DNA from: Bog-473 sp963777485
Lineage (GTDB): Bacteria; Actinomycetota; Acidimicrobiia; Acidimicrobiales; RAAP-2
Length of the DNA: 64,000 bases
Assembly (NCBI GenBank): GCA_963777485.1
Contig: CAVZQP010000003.1
Coordinates: 124,001-188,000 of the forward strand
Reading direction: 5' to 3'
Both the position numbers and the translations under genes were made by a program. Each line of letters opens with the position of its first letter. The stretch's first letter is position 1. Below are positions 24,671 to 33,143 of the stretch, piece by piece. The notes beneath the pieces are model-generated. The model had not been told where the DNA came from. It searched no databases and worked only from the letters and a program-made list of their open reading frames with translations.

Positions 24671-25912
24671 TCAGGCCGCCGGCAGCGTGAGGCCCAGCAG
24701 CGCAATGGCGTTATCCCGCGCGATCTTCCGCACGGAGTCCGCATCGAGATGCCCGAATTGCTGGGCGGCGGCCTGCCGAGATTCCGGCCACGTGCTGTCC
24801 GAGTGCGGGTAATCCGTCTCGAAAACGACGTTGTCCACGCCGATATCGTCCAGGAGCGCGACGCCGACGGCGTCCTTGAAGAAGCAGCTGGTCACGTTCC
24901 CCCGCCGGTAATAGGTCGACGGTGGCTCGGGGCAGTGGCGCTGCGAATTGGACCAGCCCCGGTGCGTCGTCCACACGTCGTCCGCCCGCTCCAGGACGTA
25001 GGGTATCCATCCGATCTGCGCCTCGGCGTACATGAGCTTGAGGTCGGGAAAGCGGTGCAGCGTTCCGGAGTAGAGCAGGTCCACCAGGCTGGCGACGCTG
25101 TTGCCGAACAAGATCGTGGCCGCCACCGCGTCCGGCGCGTCGGGCGAGGCTTGCGGGGTTTTGGTCCCCGATCCGATGTGCATGCAGACCACGGTCCCTG
25201 TCTCCTCGCAGGCCGCGAGGAACGGGTCCCACGTCCCGCTGTAGAGGCTCGGCAGACCGAGATAGGTGGGGAGCTCGCTGAAGGCGGCGGCACGCACGCC
25301 CCGCTCGGCGTTGCGCCGGACCTCGGCCGCGGCGAGGTCCGCATCCCATAGCGGAACGAGGCACAGCGGGATGAGCCGCCCGCGGCTCCCGCCGCACCAC
25401 TCCTCCACCATCCAGTCGTTGTAGGCCTCGACGCACAGCCTGGCCAGTTCGCGGTCCTTGCCCCAGAGAAACTGCTGGCCGCAGAAGCGCGGAAAGTTCG
25501 GGAAGCAAAGTTGCGCCTCCACCCCATTGACGTCCATGTCCTCGAGGCGCTCCTTCACCCGGTAGCAGCCCGGCCGCATCTCGTCGTAGCGCACGCCGCG
25601 CAGCTGCACCTCCTCGCGAGGGAAACCCGCTGCGGCGATCGTGCGCTTGAGCGACGCGCGATGGTCCTCGTAGCACCACCACGCCACCTCGGGCCCGTCG
25701 GTCCCGGGCTCCTCCACGTAGCTGCTCCCCACCAGCTTCGGCACTCCGCCCGGCAGCAATTCGATGTGCGGGCCGACATCGCGGTAGCGCGCGGGCAACC
25801 GTGTCGACCACACGTCGGCAGGCTCGACGACGTGCGCGTCGAGGTCGACGATCGGAGGGATCCCGTTGACAACTGTGGCGGCGTCCGCCCGCTCTGTCTT
25901 ACGCGCCTCCAC
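24671..25912 (-). CDS. Amidohydrolase family protein (PF04909), first subfamily
   Basis: 413 aa. Motifs are 'VDLDAHVVEPADVW' at the N-terminus, 'YDEMRPGCYRVKERLEDMD', 'AYNDWMVEEWC', central 'CMHIGSGTK', and 'FETDYPHSDSTWP' near the C-terminus. It groups with the proteins at 3167 and 15407. GTG 25912 is preferred because GGAGG lies 8 nt upstream; the GTG at 25921 would overlap that ribosome site. It is the first gene of a leftward unit with the HMG-CoA-synthase-like and thiolase genes, with 25 bp to the next start. It faces the GntR gene across a 170-bp AT-containing control region. Confidence 0.87.
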   Translation of the reverse strand: MEARKTERADAATVVNGIPPIVDLDAHVVEPADVWSTRLPARYRDVGPHIELLPGGVPKLVGSSYVEEPGTDGPEVAWWCYEDHRASLKRTIAAAGFPREEVQLRGVRYDEMRPGCYRVKERLEDMDVNGVEAQLCFPNFPRFCGQQFLWGKDRELARLCVEAYNDWMVEEWCGGSRGRLIPLCLVPLWDADLAAAEVRRNAERGVRAAAFSELPTYLGLPSLYSGTWDPFLAACEETGTVVCMHIGSGTKTPQASPDAPDAVAATILFGNSVASLVDLLYSGTLHRFPDLKLMYAEAQIGWIPYVLERADDVWTTHRGWSNSQRHCPEPPSTYYRRGNVTSCFFKDAVGVALLDDIGVDNVVFETDYPHSDSTWPESRQAAAQQFGHLDADSVRKIARDNAIALLGLTLPAA

Positions 25913-26072
25913 TGCATGCACCTCCGTTCATGCCACCCCTCGCTCGGGGAACGCCCTATATAAGATATACAAACTTCTGGAAGACCGGCGGGGGCGCCGG
26001 GCAGCGGCACTGTCCCGGGGGCACGGGAAACAGGTGCGGACGGCCGTCGCCGGTCCCGGATTGTGTAGAGAA

Positions 26073-26078
26073 TATGAT
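26073..26078 (+). promoter_or_regulatory. -10 box (TATGAT) of the GntR gene, leaderless
   Basis: TATGAT ends 6 nt before ATG 26085, the spacing expected when transcription starts on the A of the start codon. There is no Shine-Dalgarno between the box and the start. A second AT-rich patch (TATATAAGATATACAAA, about 25963-25979) in the same intergenic region may serve the leftward amidohydrolase operon or bind the regulator. Confidence 0.55.
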
Positions 26079-26084
26079 GTATCC

Positions 26085-26804
26085 ATGCCGAAACCCCCTG
26101 CTGAGGTGACCGGCACTCCCAAGTCCGCGCAGATCCCCACCTCGGCCGGCGCGGTCATCCGCAAGGGCAGCGGCGAGCAGGCCGCCGCCTACATCCGCCA
26201 GCTCGTTTTCGACGGGCAGCTCCAAGAAGGCATGCGGTTGCCGCAGGACGAAGTGGCGAGGGCCGTCGGCGTCAGCCGCATCCCCATTCGCGAGGCGATC
26301 ATCGCGCTCGAACGCGAGGGCTGGGTGACAACCCGGCTGCACCGCGGGACGTTCGTGAACGCATTCGACGAACACGTGATCCGCGACCACTACGAACTCT
26401 TCGGGTTGATCTACGGCCTGGCGGCACGGCGGGCCGCCGAACGAGCGGATCCCGAGGTGGTGGATCGTCTCGCCGCGCTCAGCCGGCAGGTCGACGCCAC
26501 AGACGACGAAGTCAGGCTGGGCGAGCTCGCCCTGGCCTTCCACGCCACCGTGGTCGATGCCGCCCGTTCCCCCCGCATCACGGTGGTACTCCGTGCGATG
26601 TCCGCCTTGGTGCCGGGACCATTTTTCGTCCTCGTGCCACGAGCGATCGAGCCCGAACGCAAGGGTCTGCGCGCCATCGTGCGGGCCATCCGCCAGGGCA
26701 ACGCCGATCGTGCCGCCACCGAGTACTCGAAGATGCTGGCGCAACAGGCCGAATACGTCGTCGACCTCTTCCACGAGCGCCGTTCGCTCAGCTCGGCGGT
26801 CTGA
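26085..26804 (+). CDS. GntR family regulator, FadR/FCD subfamily
   Basis: 239 aa. The winged helix-turn-helix occupies about residues 28-95 ('AAAYIRQLVFDGQLQEGMRLPQDEVARAVGVSRIPIREAIIALEREG', with wing 'RLHRGTFVNAF'). The C-terminal all-helical FCD domain spans about 100-225 and has the metal-binding-type residues 'HATVVDAARSPR' within the usual D-x4-H frame. FCD regulators sense organic acids or acyl compounds. It is divergent from the amidohydrolase/thiolase operon and convergent with the LIV transporter genes, overlapping livF by 17 bp at the 3' end. It is the best candidate regulator of either unit. Confidence 0.88.
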   Translation: MPKPPAEVTGTPKSAQIPTSAGAVIRKGSGEQAAAYIRQLVFDGQLQEGMRLPQDEVARAVGVSRIPIREAIIALEREGWVTTRLHRGTFVNAFDEHVIRDHYELFGLIYGLAARRAAERADPEVVDRLAALSRQVDATDDEVRLGELALAFHATVVDAARSPRITVVLRAMSALVPGPFFVLVPRAIEPERKGLRAIVRAIRQGNADRAATEYSKMLAQQAEYVVDLFHERRSLSSAV

Positions 26805-27582
26805 CCCCGCCGTCGTCAGCGTTCGGCGGATCCGCTCGTAGCGGCGGAGTCGGGGCGTTGCCGTTCTCCGCGTGCCCGCCGAGGTACAGCTCAGCCAGAT
26901 GGGTCGCCACCTCGGCCGCAGGCCCGGCGTGAACGACCCGTCCCCCGGTCATCACCACCGCCTTCTGCGCGACCTGGAGGGCGAACTGCGCGAACTGCTC
27001 GACAACGACGACGGTCACTCCTTCGCGTGCCAGCGCTCCCACCGCGTCGTAGAGGTCCTCTACGACGATCGGCGCCAAACCCATGGAGAGCTCGTCGAGC
27101 ATCAGGAGTTTCGGTTCGGTCGACACGGCGCGGGCAAGGGCGAGCATCTGCTGCTCACCCCCCGACAACGTGCCGGCTGCCTGCTTGCGCCGGGTCGACA
27201 ATTGCGGAAACCGGCCGAACGCCCGCTCCTCCACCTGGCGCCGGTTGGTGCCCCGGTGCGTCATCATCCAGAGATTCTCTTGGACGGTGAGGTTGGGGAA
27301 GATGCCCTTTCCCTCCGGGATGAGGCACAGGCCCGCGTGCACCAGCGCGTGACCGGCACCAGCCCGCACCGGCGCACCGTCGAAGAAGACTTCGCCGGCG
27401 GACGGGTGGTTGAGCCCCGCCAGCACGGACAGAAGCGTCGACTTTCCGGCGCCATTCGGTCCGAGCACGGCAGTCACGCTCCCCCGCGCGATTTGCAGGT
27501 CGACGCCGTGAAGGACCTCGACGCTCTCGTAGCAGCACCGAATGCCGCGGGCCTCGAGCAGCGGGCTCGCCCCGTCAGCCAC
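26788..27582 (-). CDS. livF: Branched-chain-type ABC transporter ATPase (LivF-like)
   Basis: 264 aa. Walker A is GPNGAGKST (about 41-49), the signature is LSGGEQQMLALARAV (about 138-152), Walker B 'LLMLDELSMGLAP', and the switch His is replaced by Gln in 'VVVVEQFAQFAL', as is usual for LivF. It powers import by the LIV (HAAT) family. GTG 27582 overlaps the livG stop by 8 bp. The C-terminal ~25 residues ('NGNAPTPPLRADPPNADDGG') are an unstructured extension. With LivG and the fused permease it makes a complete importer. The substrate could be a carboxylate or CoA-pathway precursor rather than an amino acid. Confidence 0.9.
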   Translation of the reverse strand: MADGASPLLEARGIRCCYESVEVLHGVDLQIARGSVTAVLGPNGAGKSTLLSVLAGLNHPSAGEVFFDGAPVRAGAGHALVHAGLCLIPEGKGIFPNLTVQENLWMMTHRGTNRRQVEERAFGRFPQLSTRRKQAAGTLSGGEQQMLALARAVSTEPKLLMLDELSMGLAPIVVEDLYDAVGALAREGVTVVVVEQFAQFALQVAQKAVVMTGGRVVHAGPAAEVATHLAELYLGGHAENGNAPTPPLRADPPNADDGGVRPPS

Positions 27583-28327
27583 CCTCGGCCTCCACCAGGC
27601 TGCCCAGATAGGCGTCCGCGACGGCAGGGTCGCGCTGTATCTCGATAGGGGTTCCCGAGCACAGCACCTCCCCCTGCACCAGCACGAACACGGTGTCGCA
27701 CACGCTCATCACCAGGTCCATGTCGTGCTCAACCAGCAGAATGGCCAGGCCGTCGGCACTGAGCGTTCGCAGAATGTCGGCGAAGCGGCTCGTCTCCTCG
27801 GGATTTTGGCCCGAGGCAGGCTCATCGAGGAGCAGGGTCGTGGGATGGATGGCCAGTGCGCGCGCCAATTCCACCAGCCTTCCGGTGCCGGTCGGCAGGG
27901 TGTCGGCTCGGGCCTCGGCGACGCCATCGAGATGGACCCGTCGAAGCAGGCCGTCGGTCACTTCGTCCACCGATTCGTGCCCGTCGCCGGAGGACTGCCG
28001 CGCGCGCCGGCGACCGATGGATGCCGCGACCCGGACGTTCTCTCGGACCGTGAGGGTGCCGAAGAGCTCCAACCTTTGGAAGGTACGGCCCAACCCAAGC
28101 CGTGAGCGACGATACGGAGATACCCCCTTCAGATCCTGGCCGTTGAAAGTGACGTCTCCGCGGCTCGGCTTGCGCATGCCCGTGATCACGTCGAAGAGCG
28201 TCGTCTTGCCCGCACCGTTTGGCCCGATGAGACCCGTGATGGATCCGTCGGGAACCTCGAGCGAGACCTCCGAGAGCGCGGCGAGACCCCCGAAGTTCAC
28301 ACTGACGCCGCGCACCTCAAGCGCCAT
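27575..28327 (-). CDS. livG: Branched-chain-type ABC transporter ATPase (LivG-like)
   Basis: 250 aa. Walker A is GPNGAGKTT (about 36-44), followed by 'GLGRTFQRLELFGTLTVRENV', the Q-loop region typical of LivG. The signature region reads 'LPTGTGRLVELARALA' (LPxG-type rather than LSGG). Walker B is 'TLLLDEPASGQNP' and the switch is 'LLVEHDMDLVM'. ATG 28327 overlaps the permease stop by 11 bp, so the two are coupled. It is shorter at the N-terminus than a possible upstream GTG start would give. Confidence 0.9.
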   Translation of the reverse strand: MALEVRGVSVNFGGLAALSEVSLEVPDGSITGLIGPNGAGKTTLFDVITGMRKPSRGDVTFNGQDLKGVSPYRRSRLGLGRTFQRLELFGTLTVRENVRVAASIGRRRARQSSGDGHESVDEVTDGLLRRVHLDGVAEARADTLPTGTGRLVELARALAIHPTTLLLDEPASGQNPEETSRFADILRTLSADGLAILLVEHDMDLVMSVCDTVFVLVQGEVLCSGTPIEIQRDPAVADAYLGSLVEAEGG

Positions 28328-30482
28328 GTGTCCCCGTCCCCGCAATCGTCGACTCTTGCTCTCGCATCGGGGTCAGGTCCTGTGCTGCGAACGATGTATC
28401 GGCCGAACCAGGCCCGGCAGGATGCGAAGACACCAGGGCCGGCATGCCGAAAGCGGCCGGCGCGTCCCCACGCCGGCGATCGAGCGCGTACGGGACGACG
28501 GAACAACCGAGCACGATGGCAAACAGCGCCCAGGCGAAGGTCCAGTTGGCGATTACGCCGGCCAGGCGGAGTCCCCAGAGGAGGAACACGGCGAGCAATA
28601 CCGCGCCGAAGAGCGCGCGGCGACGGACGACAGAACTCCACACCGGCCGCAGGCCCGACGAGATGAGACCGTTGGGCGAGGTCCCCACACCCACGGCACT
28701 GCCCCCGACGAGCACCGTCTGCAGCTGCGTGAGTGAGGGGAAGAAGTTGGTCAGCGTCGGGCCGCCCAGGAAGTAGCCGGTACCCACTCCAGCTCCTACG
28801 GCACCGATGCCGGCGACCACCATGGTCAAGAGCACGGTGAGGCCGGTGAGGAACTGGTAGATGTCGGGCGCGGCACTGCCCAGGGCCTCGCCGTACAACG
28901 CGCCACCGACGCCCGCAATCGCGGCGGAGATCGCGAACACTGCGATCGGGAGAAGCCGCGTGTTCATCCCGAGGGTGGCGCACGCCACCGGACTGTCCTT
29001 AAAGGCGAACAACCTGCTTCCGAACTCGGAACGACGCACGAGAACCACGAGCGCGGCGAGCAGCACGAAGACCACCGCCCCCGCGATGAACTGCCCTTCT
29101 TTGCTGGTGAGCGACCAACCACCTATGTGGAACGGCACGAAATTGAGCGAGCCCGATCCGAAGGGCGCGAATTGGTGCCCGAAGAGGTCGAAGGCCGGGA
29201 GGGGGAAGACCCAGGCATCCATTGCGGTCGCGAACGCCGCCGTCGAGAGGGCGAAGTAGATCCCCGACAGCCTGAGGGCGGGAAGGGCCACCAGGACGCC
29301 GGCGATAGAGCAGATCCCGGCCGCTGCGAGGATCGACAACGGGTTGCCCCCGAGATGGCCCACCACAATGGCGCCGATTCCCGCGAAGGTCATCTGGCAC
29401 AAGGAGAGGCGGCCGGCATAGCCGACCACCGGGACCAACGAGAGGCCGACGATGGCCAAACCCCACACACGGTCGAGGCTGTAGAGGTCAGACTGGCTGA
29501 CCACGGTCGCCACCATGACCGTGAAGAGGACGACGGCTGCCCCGAAGATCGCCGTGCCGCGCCATGTCGGTACCAGCGCCAGCTCTCGGCTGCGGAGCAG
29601 ACCGTGGCCGCGCAGCCGCGACTGAGGGAGCAACAGCAGCGAGACGAACAGGACGACCGCAGGCACGGCACCCTCGAAGCCCTGCACGTAGGAGTTCGCG
29701 GGAAGGTACGCCACCGAGTAGCTGACAGCGAGGCCGAGGATGATGGCTCCGAGGAACGTCATCGGGATGCTGCGCAACCGGCCGATGACGGACGCGGCGT
29801 AGGCGTCAACGATGATCAGCGTCAGCGCCGTGGCCGAGAGCGTCACCGTCGGCGCGACCAAGATGCCCGCGAGCGCGGCCAGGACGCACCCAACGACCCA
29901 GGCCGACCGGGCACTCCGGACGCTGCTGGCACCATTCAAAGTCGTCAACGTCCGGTCGTCGACCGACGCGCGCATTGTGACCCCTGCCCGCGTCCTGTAG
30001 AGGAGGAGGCGGAGGCCGATGGCAACAGCCAAGGCGACGGCGAGGACCACGACGTCGTTGTACGAGATGCGGATCGCGCCGATGACGAGCGTGTCGCCAG
30101 CGAAGAGCGGGGGGAGCGCCCGGTACGTCTGCGGATCCCAGATCCACTGCGCGACACCGACCATGGAGAGCGCCAGGGCCAGCGTGACGACGAGCTTCGC
30201 CGCTTCCGACGTGCCCTCCAGCCTGCGCATGACACCGACCTCGAGGATGATGCCCAAGAGGGGTGCAAGGACGAACAGGCACACGGCGAACGAGACGAGG
30301 GTCGGCCAACCCCATCCGATGTGCATTTGCCAATAGGCGTACGCCGCCAGCATCCCGATGGCGCCGTGAGACCAATTGAAGATGCCGGTGGTGGCGTACG
30401 TCAGCGTGAGGCCGCTGGCGGTGATGGCGTAGATGCTGGCGGTCGCCAAGCCCCCGATGGTGAAAATGATGAAGTCATGCAT
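28317..30482 (-). CDS. Fused LivH-LivM ABC permease
   Basis: 721 aa; both membrane subunits of a LIV importer in one chain. Residues 1-300 correspond to LivH ('GGLATASIYAITASGLTLTYATTGIFNWSHGA', 'VSYSVAYLPAN'). Residues about 310-640 correspond to LivM ('VWGLAIVGLSLVPVVGYAGRLSLCQMTFAGIGA', 'RRSEFGSRLFAFKDSPVACATLGMNTR', which carries the EAA-like loop). About 16-18 membrane segments are visible. The C-terminal ~70 residues are cytoplasmic and low-complexity. Separate LivH and LivM are the norm; fusions are known in actinobacteria. ATG 30482 faces the divergent binding-protein gene across 151 bp. Confidence 0.9.
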   Translation of the reverse strand: MHDFIIFTIGGLATASIYAITASGLTLTYATTGIFNWSHGAIGMLAAYAYWQMHIGWGWPTLVSFAVCLFVLAPLLGIILEVGVMRRLEGTSEAAKLVVTLALALSMVGVAQWIWDPQTYRALPPLFAGDTLVIGAIRISYNDVVVLAVALAVAIGLRLLLYRTRAGVTMRASVDDRTLTTLNGASSVRSARSAWVVGCVLAALAGILVAPTVTLSATALTLIIVDAYAASVIGRLRSIPMTFLGAIILGLAVSYSVAYLPANSYVQGFEGAVPAVVLFVSLLLLPQSRLRGHGLLRSRELALVPTWRGTAIFGAAVVLFTVMVATVVSQSDLYSLDRVWGLAIVGLSLVPVVGYAGRLSLCQMTFAGIGAIVVGHLGGNPLSILAAAGICSIAGVLVALPALRLSGIYFALSTAAFATAMDAWVFPLPAFDLFGHQFAPFGSGSLNFVPFHIGGWSLTSKEGQFIAGAVVFVLLAALVVLVRRSEFGSRLFAFKDSPVACATLGMNTRLLPIAVFAISAAIAGVGGALYGEALGSAAPDIYQFLTGLTVLLTMVVAGIGAVGAGVGTGYFLGGPTLTNFFPSLTQLQTVLVGGSAVGVGTSPNGLISSGLRPVWSSVVRRRALFGAVLLAVFLLWGLRLAGVIANWTFAWALFAIVLGCSVVPYALDRRRGDAPAAFGMPALVSSHPAGPGSADTSFAAQDLTPMREQESTIAGTGTHGA

Positions 30483-30633
30483 CAGGTGGCTTCGGTTCCC
30501 TCCCCCACGTCACCCGGCAACGATATATTTTATTCAGGCTATCGGCACAAAACCGGGCGTGTCATGTGCCGCGACGCCTTTCGGCGCCGGGGCCCTGATT
30601 AAATGCTCGCTCGCAGGAGCCTAGGGAGGACGG

Positions 30634-32031
30634 ATGATGTCACAGAAGGCTAGGGGAGGAATCCGACGCAGGACGCTGGCGCTCGCGGCGGCCACGTCGA
30701 TGGTTGCGGGCCCGGCGGCACTCGCCGCCGTCTCACCAGCCGGGGCTTCGGTCACTCCCGCCCGCACATTGGCGAGCTCGTCGCCCGCCACGAACGGGGA
30801 GTGGCCCGGCGTCGGCAAGATCTGCGAGTCAGGGGCAGGGGGTTCCTCTTCCGTTCGCGGCGTCGGGACCAACACGATCCACATCGCCGTCCCCAACGAC
30901 GCGTCCAACACCGTTGTGCCGGGCCTCGAGAAGGAGTTTGTGCAATTCGCCAACGCCTTCGCCTCTTGGTGCAACGCCTCGGGCGGCATCAACGGGCGCC
31001 ACATCGTGATCGACAATCGTGATGCCGCGCTGTTCAACGCCGCGCAGGTGACCAGTCAGTCGTGCCAGAGCGACTTCATGGAAGTCGGGGGCGGCATGGC
31101 ACTGGACCAGCCGTCGGTGCCGGTACGCGAGGCATGTGGGCTGGGCTCCATCACCGGTTACACGGTCTCCGACGCAAGCGCGGGATCCACGCTGCAGGTG
31201 AACCCGACCGGCATCAACACAAAGGAGGTCACCGCAGGCTGGTTCGCGTCTCTGGCCAAGAAGTACCCGCAGGCGGTGAAGGACGCGGCCATGGGGGCCG
31301 AGAACAATCCGAGCGTCCTGGAGCCCGAGCGAAAGTACGCGGATGCGGCCACGGCCATGGGCTGGAACGTCAAGACCTTCCAGGTTGCGCCACTCACGGT
31401 GACCGACTGGGCTCCCTACGTCCAGCAGATGGCCACTGGCGGCTATCAGGCGATCTGGCCCTCCGACACGGGGAATATGGCTCCCTATTTCCAGGCCATG
31501 TCGACCAGCAACTACAACCCGGCGTTCGTCCTCCTCGGCGTCCAGTTCTACGAGAAGTCCACCCTTCAAGGCATGGCCGGACTGCACCTGCCTCCGGTCT
31601 ACGTCGAGACCAGCTGGTGGCCGCTCGAGTTGGCCTCGCAGAGTCCCGCGACCGAGCAGCTGCTCCAGGTGATGCACACATACGCCAAGGGTGACACTGT
31701 CGACTTCGACGACGAGGAAGGCGCCGAGGCATGGCTCCTGTGGGCCAAGTCCGCCTCCGCCTGCGGCGCCAATCTCACGGTCTCGTGCGTCCTGAACCAC
31801 GCGGCGGCAGAAAAGAACTGGTCGGCCGGCGGCATCCAGGCGCCGGTGGCCAAGCTGGCCCTGTCCAACGACAATCCGCAGCCATCACCCTGCTTCGCCC
31901 TTCTTCAGGCCAAGCCGAGCGGCTTCGTCTACCAGAAGGCCATGACGCAACCGACCCAGAGCATCTGGAACTGCAACCCGAAGAACGTCGTCACACTCAC
32001 GCCCCAGCAGGTGACAGCGCTGGGCAGTTAG
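30634..32031 (+). CDS. ABC transporter substrate-binding protein (periplasmic-binding, LIV type)
   Basis: 465 aa. A secretion signal with Arg-rich start and hydrophobic core ('RRRTLALAAATSMVAGPAALAAV') ends around residues 37-40 at an Ala-x-Ala site. No lipobox Cys is seen, which is unusual because actinobacterial binding proteins are normally lipid-anchored. The mature part has the type I periplasmic-binding pattern ('IHIAVPNDASN', 'FANAFASWCNASGGINGRHI', 'SFQAM'-like hinge segments) and an unusual number of cysteines (about 7), some likely disulfide-bonded. It is divergent from the LivHM/G/F operon and completes the importer. AGGGAGG lies just upstream of ATG 30634. Confidence 0.85.
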   Translation: MMSQKARGGIRRRTLALAAATSMVAGPAALAAVSPAGASVTPARTLASSSPATNGEWPGVGKICESGAGGSSSVRGVGTNTIHIAVPNDASNTVVPGLEKEFVQFANAFASWCNASGGINGRHIVIDNRDAALFNAAQVTSQSCQSDFMEVGGGMALDQPSVPVREACGLGSITGYTVSDASAGSTLQVNPTGINTKEVTAGWFASLAKKYPQAVKDAAMGAENNPSVLEPERKYADAATAMGWNVKTFQVAPLTVTDWAPYVQQMATGGYQAIWPSDTGNMAPYFQAMSTSNYNPAFVLLGVQFYEKSTLQGMAGLHLPPVYVETSWWPLELASQSPATEQLLQVMHTYAKGDTVDFDDEEGAEAWLLWAKSASACGANLTVSCVLNHAAAEKNWSAGGIQAPVAKLALSNDNPQPSPCFALLQAKPSGFVYQKAMTQPTQSIWNCNPKNVVTLTPQQVTALGS

Positions 32032-32037
32032 CGCAGC

Positions 32038-32052
32038 GTCCAGTCGCTGGAC
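32038..32052 (+). terminator. Candidate terminator hairpin after the binding-protein gene
   Basis: GTCCAG-TCG-CTGGAC forms a 6-bp stem with a 3-nt loop, 7 bp after the stop codon, followed by TCTCGCTTTG, which is weakly U-rich. It is short but correctly placed at the 3' end of a monocistronic gene. Confidence 0.4.
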
Positions 32053-32197
32053 TCTCGCTTTGTGGCGTCGTCCTGGCCTTCGCGCAATGCGCTGCTGTTC
32101 CGCGCATGAGCAACACGTTTCCGAGGGCCAACGCCTGGTCCGGCGACGGGCCGCGTGCCGAGGACGGCCGGCAACAGCTTCTCTCAGTCCAAGCCCG

Positions 32198-32977
32198 TCA
32201 ATCGGCGTGACGCTGTACGAATTCCACCAGGTAGTCGTCCGGGGCAGTCACGAACGCCACCGTTGTGGGCCACCGGTCGAGGCGGATCGGGTCCAGGACG
32301 GACGTCGCACCGAATACGAGGGCGGCAGAGTGGACGGCGGCACAGTCGTTCGTGTTGACGTAGAGCTTCCACATCGAACCCATCCGGATGGGGTCGTCGG
32401 AGTTCAGCTGTTGTGCCAGCTGAAGTTTGGATCCCTTACCCGGACTCTCGACGATGGCCTCGTGGGCGTGCTCGATCTCCGTTCGGCTCGTACAGGTGAG
32501 GCCGACGGTTTCGAAAAAGGATAAGGAACGTTCGATGTCAGTGACGTTGATGCAGTATTGGCCGAGCCACGGTCCGTTCGTCGGAGCTTCTTCCGGCCAG
32601 GGGTCGCGTTCGACGAGTTCAACGAGATATCCGTCGGGGTCGTGTACGAAACCGACGGTCACCGGCCATCGATCGAGACGGACTGGCGGAGTGTCGACCA
32701 ATGCCCCCTGTGCCACGGCTTGCTCGAAAACCGTCGCGACGTCTCGCGTGTTCACGTAGAGCTTCCAGAACGCGGTGCCCAAGTCAAACGGCTCGCTCCG
32801 CTCCTTCTGCTGGGCCAGCTGAAGTTTCGATCCGCCGGCTGGATTCTCGACGATCGCCTCCCAGGCCTGCTCTATCTCGGTGCGGCTTGTGCAGGTGAGG
32901 CCGACGGAGGTGTAGAAGGCAACCGAACGTTCGAGGTCGGTGACGTTGAGGCAGTACTGCCCGAGCCAACTCTCCAC
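32198..32977 (-). CDS. Duplicated glyoxalase/VOC-fold protein
   Basis: 259 aa made of two repeats of about 125 residues. Each begins 'WLGQYC(L/I)NVTD(L/I)ERS', continues 'TCTSRTEIE', 'GSKLQLAQQ' and 'WKLYVNT', and ends 'RLDRWP(V/T)TV(G/A)FV'. The repeats are so similar that the duplication is fairly recent. VOC enzymes bind a divalent metal with His/Glu residues; a Glu is at 'YLVELVER'/'YLVEFVQR' and the first ligand position has Gln ('GQYC') rather than His, so the metal site may be altered. GTG 32977 has GGGAGGA upstream. It is divergent from the SDR at 33144. The substrate is unknown. Confidence 0.82.
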   Translation of the reverse strand: MESWLGQYCLNVTDLERSVAFYTSVGLTCTSRTEIEQAWEAIVENPAGGSKLQLAQQKERSEPFDLGTAFWKLYVNTRDVATVFEQAVAQGALVDTPPVRLDRWPVTVGFVHDPDGYLVELVERDPWPEEAPTNGPWLGQYCINVTDIERSLSFFETVGLTCTSRTEIEHAHEAIVESPGKGSKLQLAQQLNSDDPIRMGSMWKLYVNTNDCAAVHSAALVFGATSVLDPIRLDRWPTTVAFVTAPDDYLVEFVQRHAD

Positions 32978-33008
32978 TGCGTCCTCCCGTCGCCGGTTTC
33001 AACTGATT

Positions 33009-33023
33009 CAATAATGTATATTG
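33009..33023. promoter_or_regulatory. Inverted repeat in a divergent promoter
   Basis: CAATA-ATGTA-TATTG is a perfect 5-bp inverted repeat with a 5-bp spacer, in the only AT-rich patch between the glyoxalase-fold gene (leftward) and the SDR gene (rightward). TGTATATTGT also contains -10-like hexamers for either direction. Similar TGTATA-containing patches lie at about 25963-25979 and 13572-13582, so a shared regulator is possible. Confidence 0.4.
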
Positions 33024-33143
33024 TTTCTCTTTAGGGGTCGACGAAGGTGCCGACCTCGCGTGGCGTGCGGGCAGGCGTTGGACCTTGGGCCACGATGCCG
33101 CGCAAACTCCCCGTCGTTTTCGTAATCCCTGAAGGAGGATCGC

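Noticed and set aside
29127..30602. 491-codon plus-strand frame opposite the fused permease
   Set aside because: Arg/Asp/Glu/Gly-rich mirror of a membrane protein gene, typical of antisense translation.
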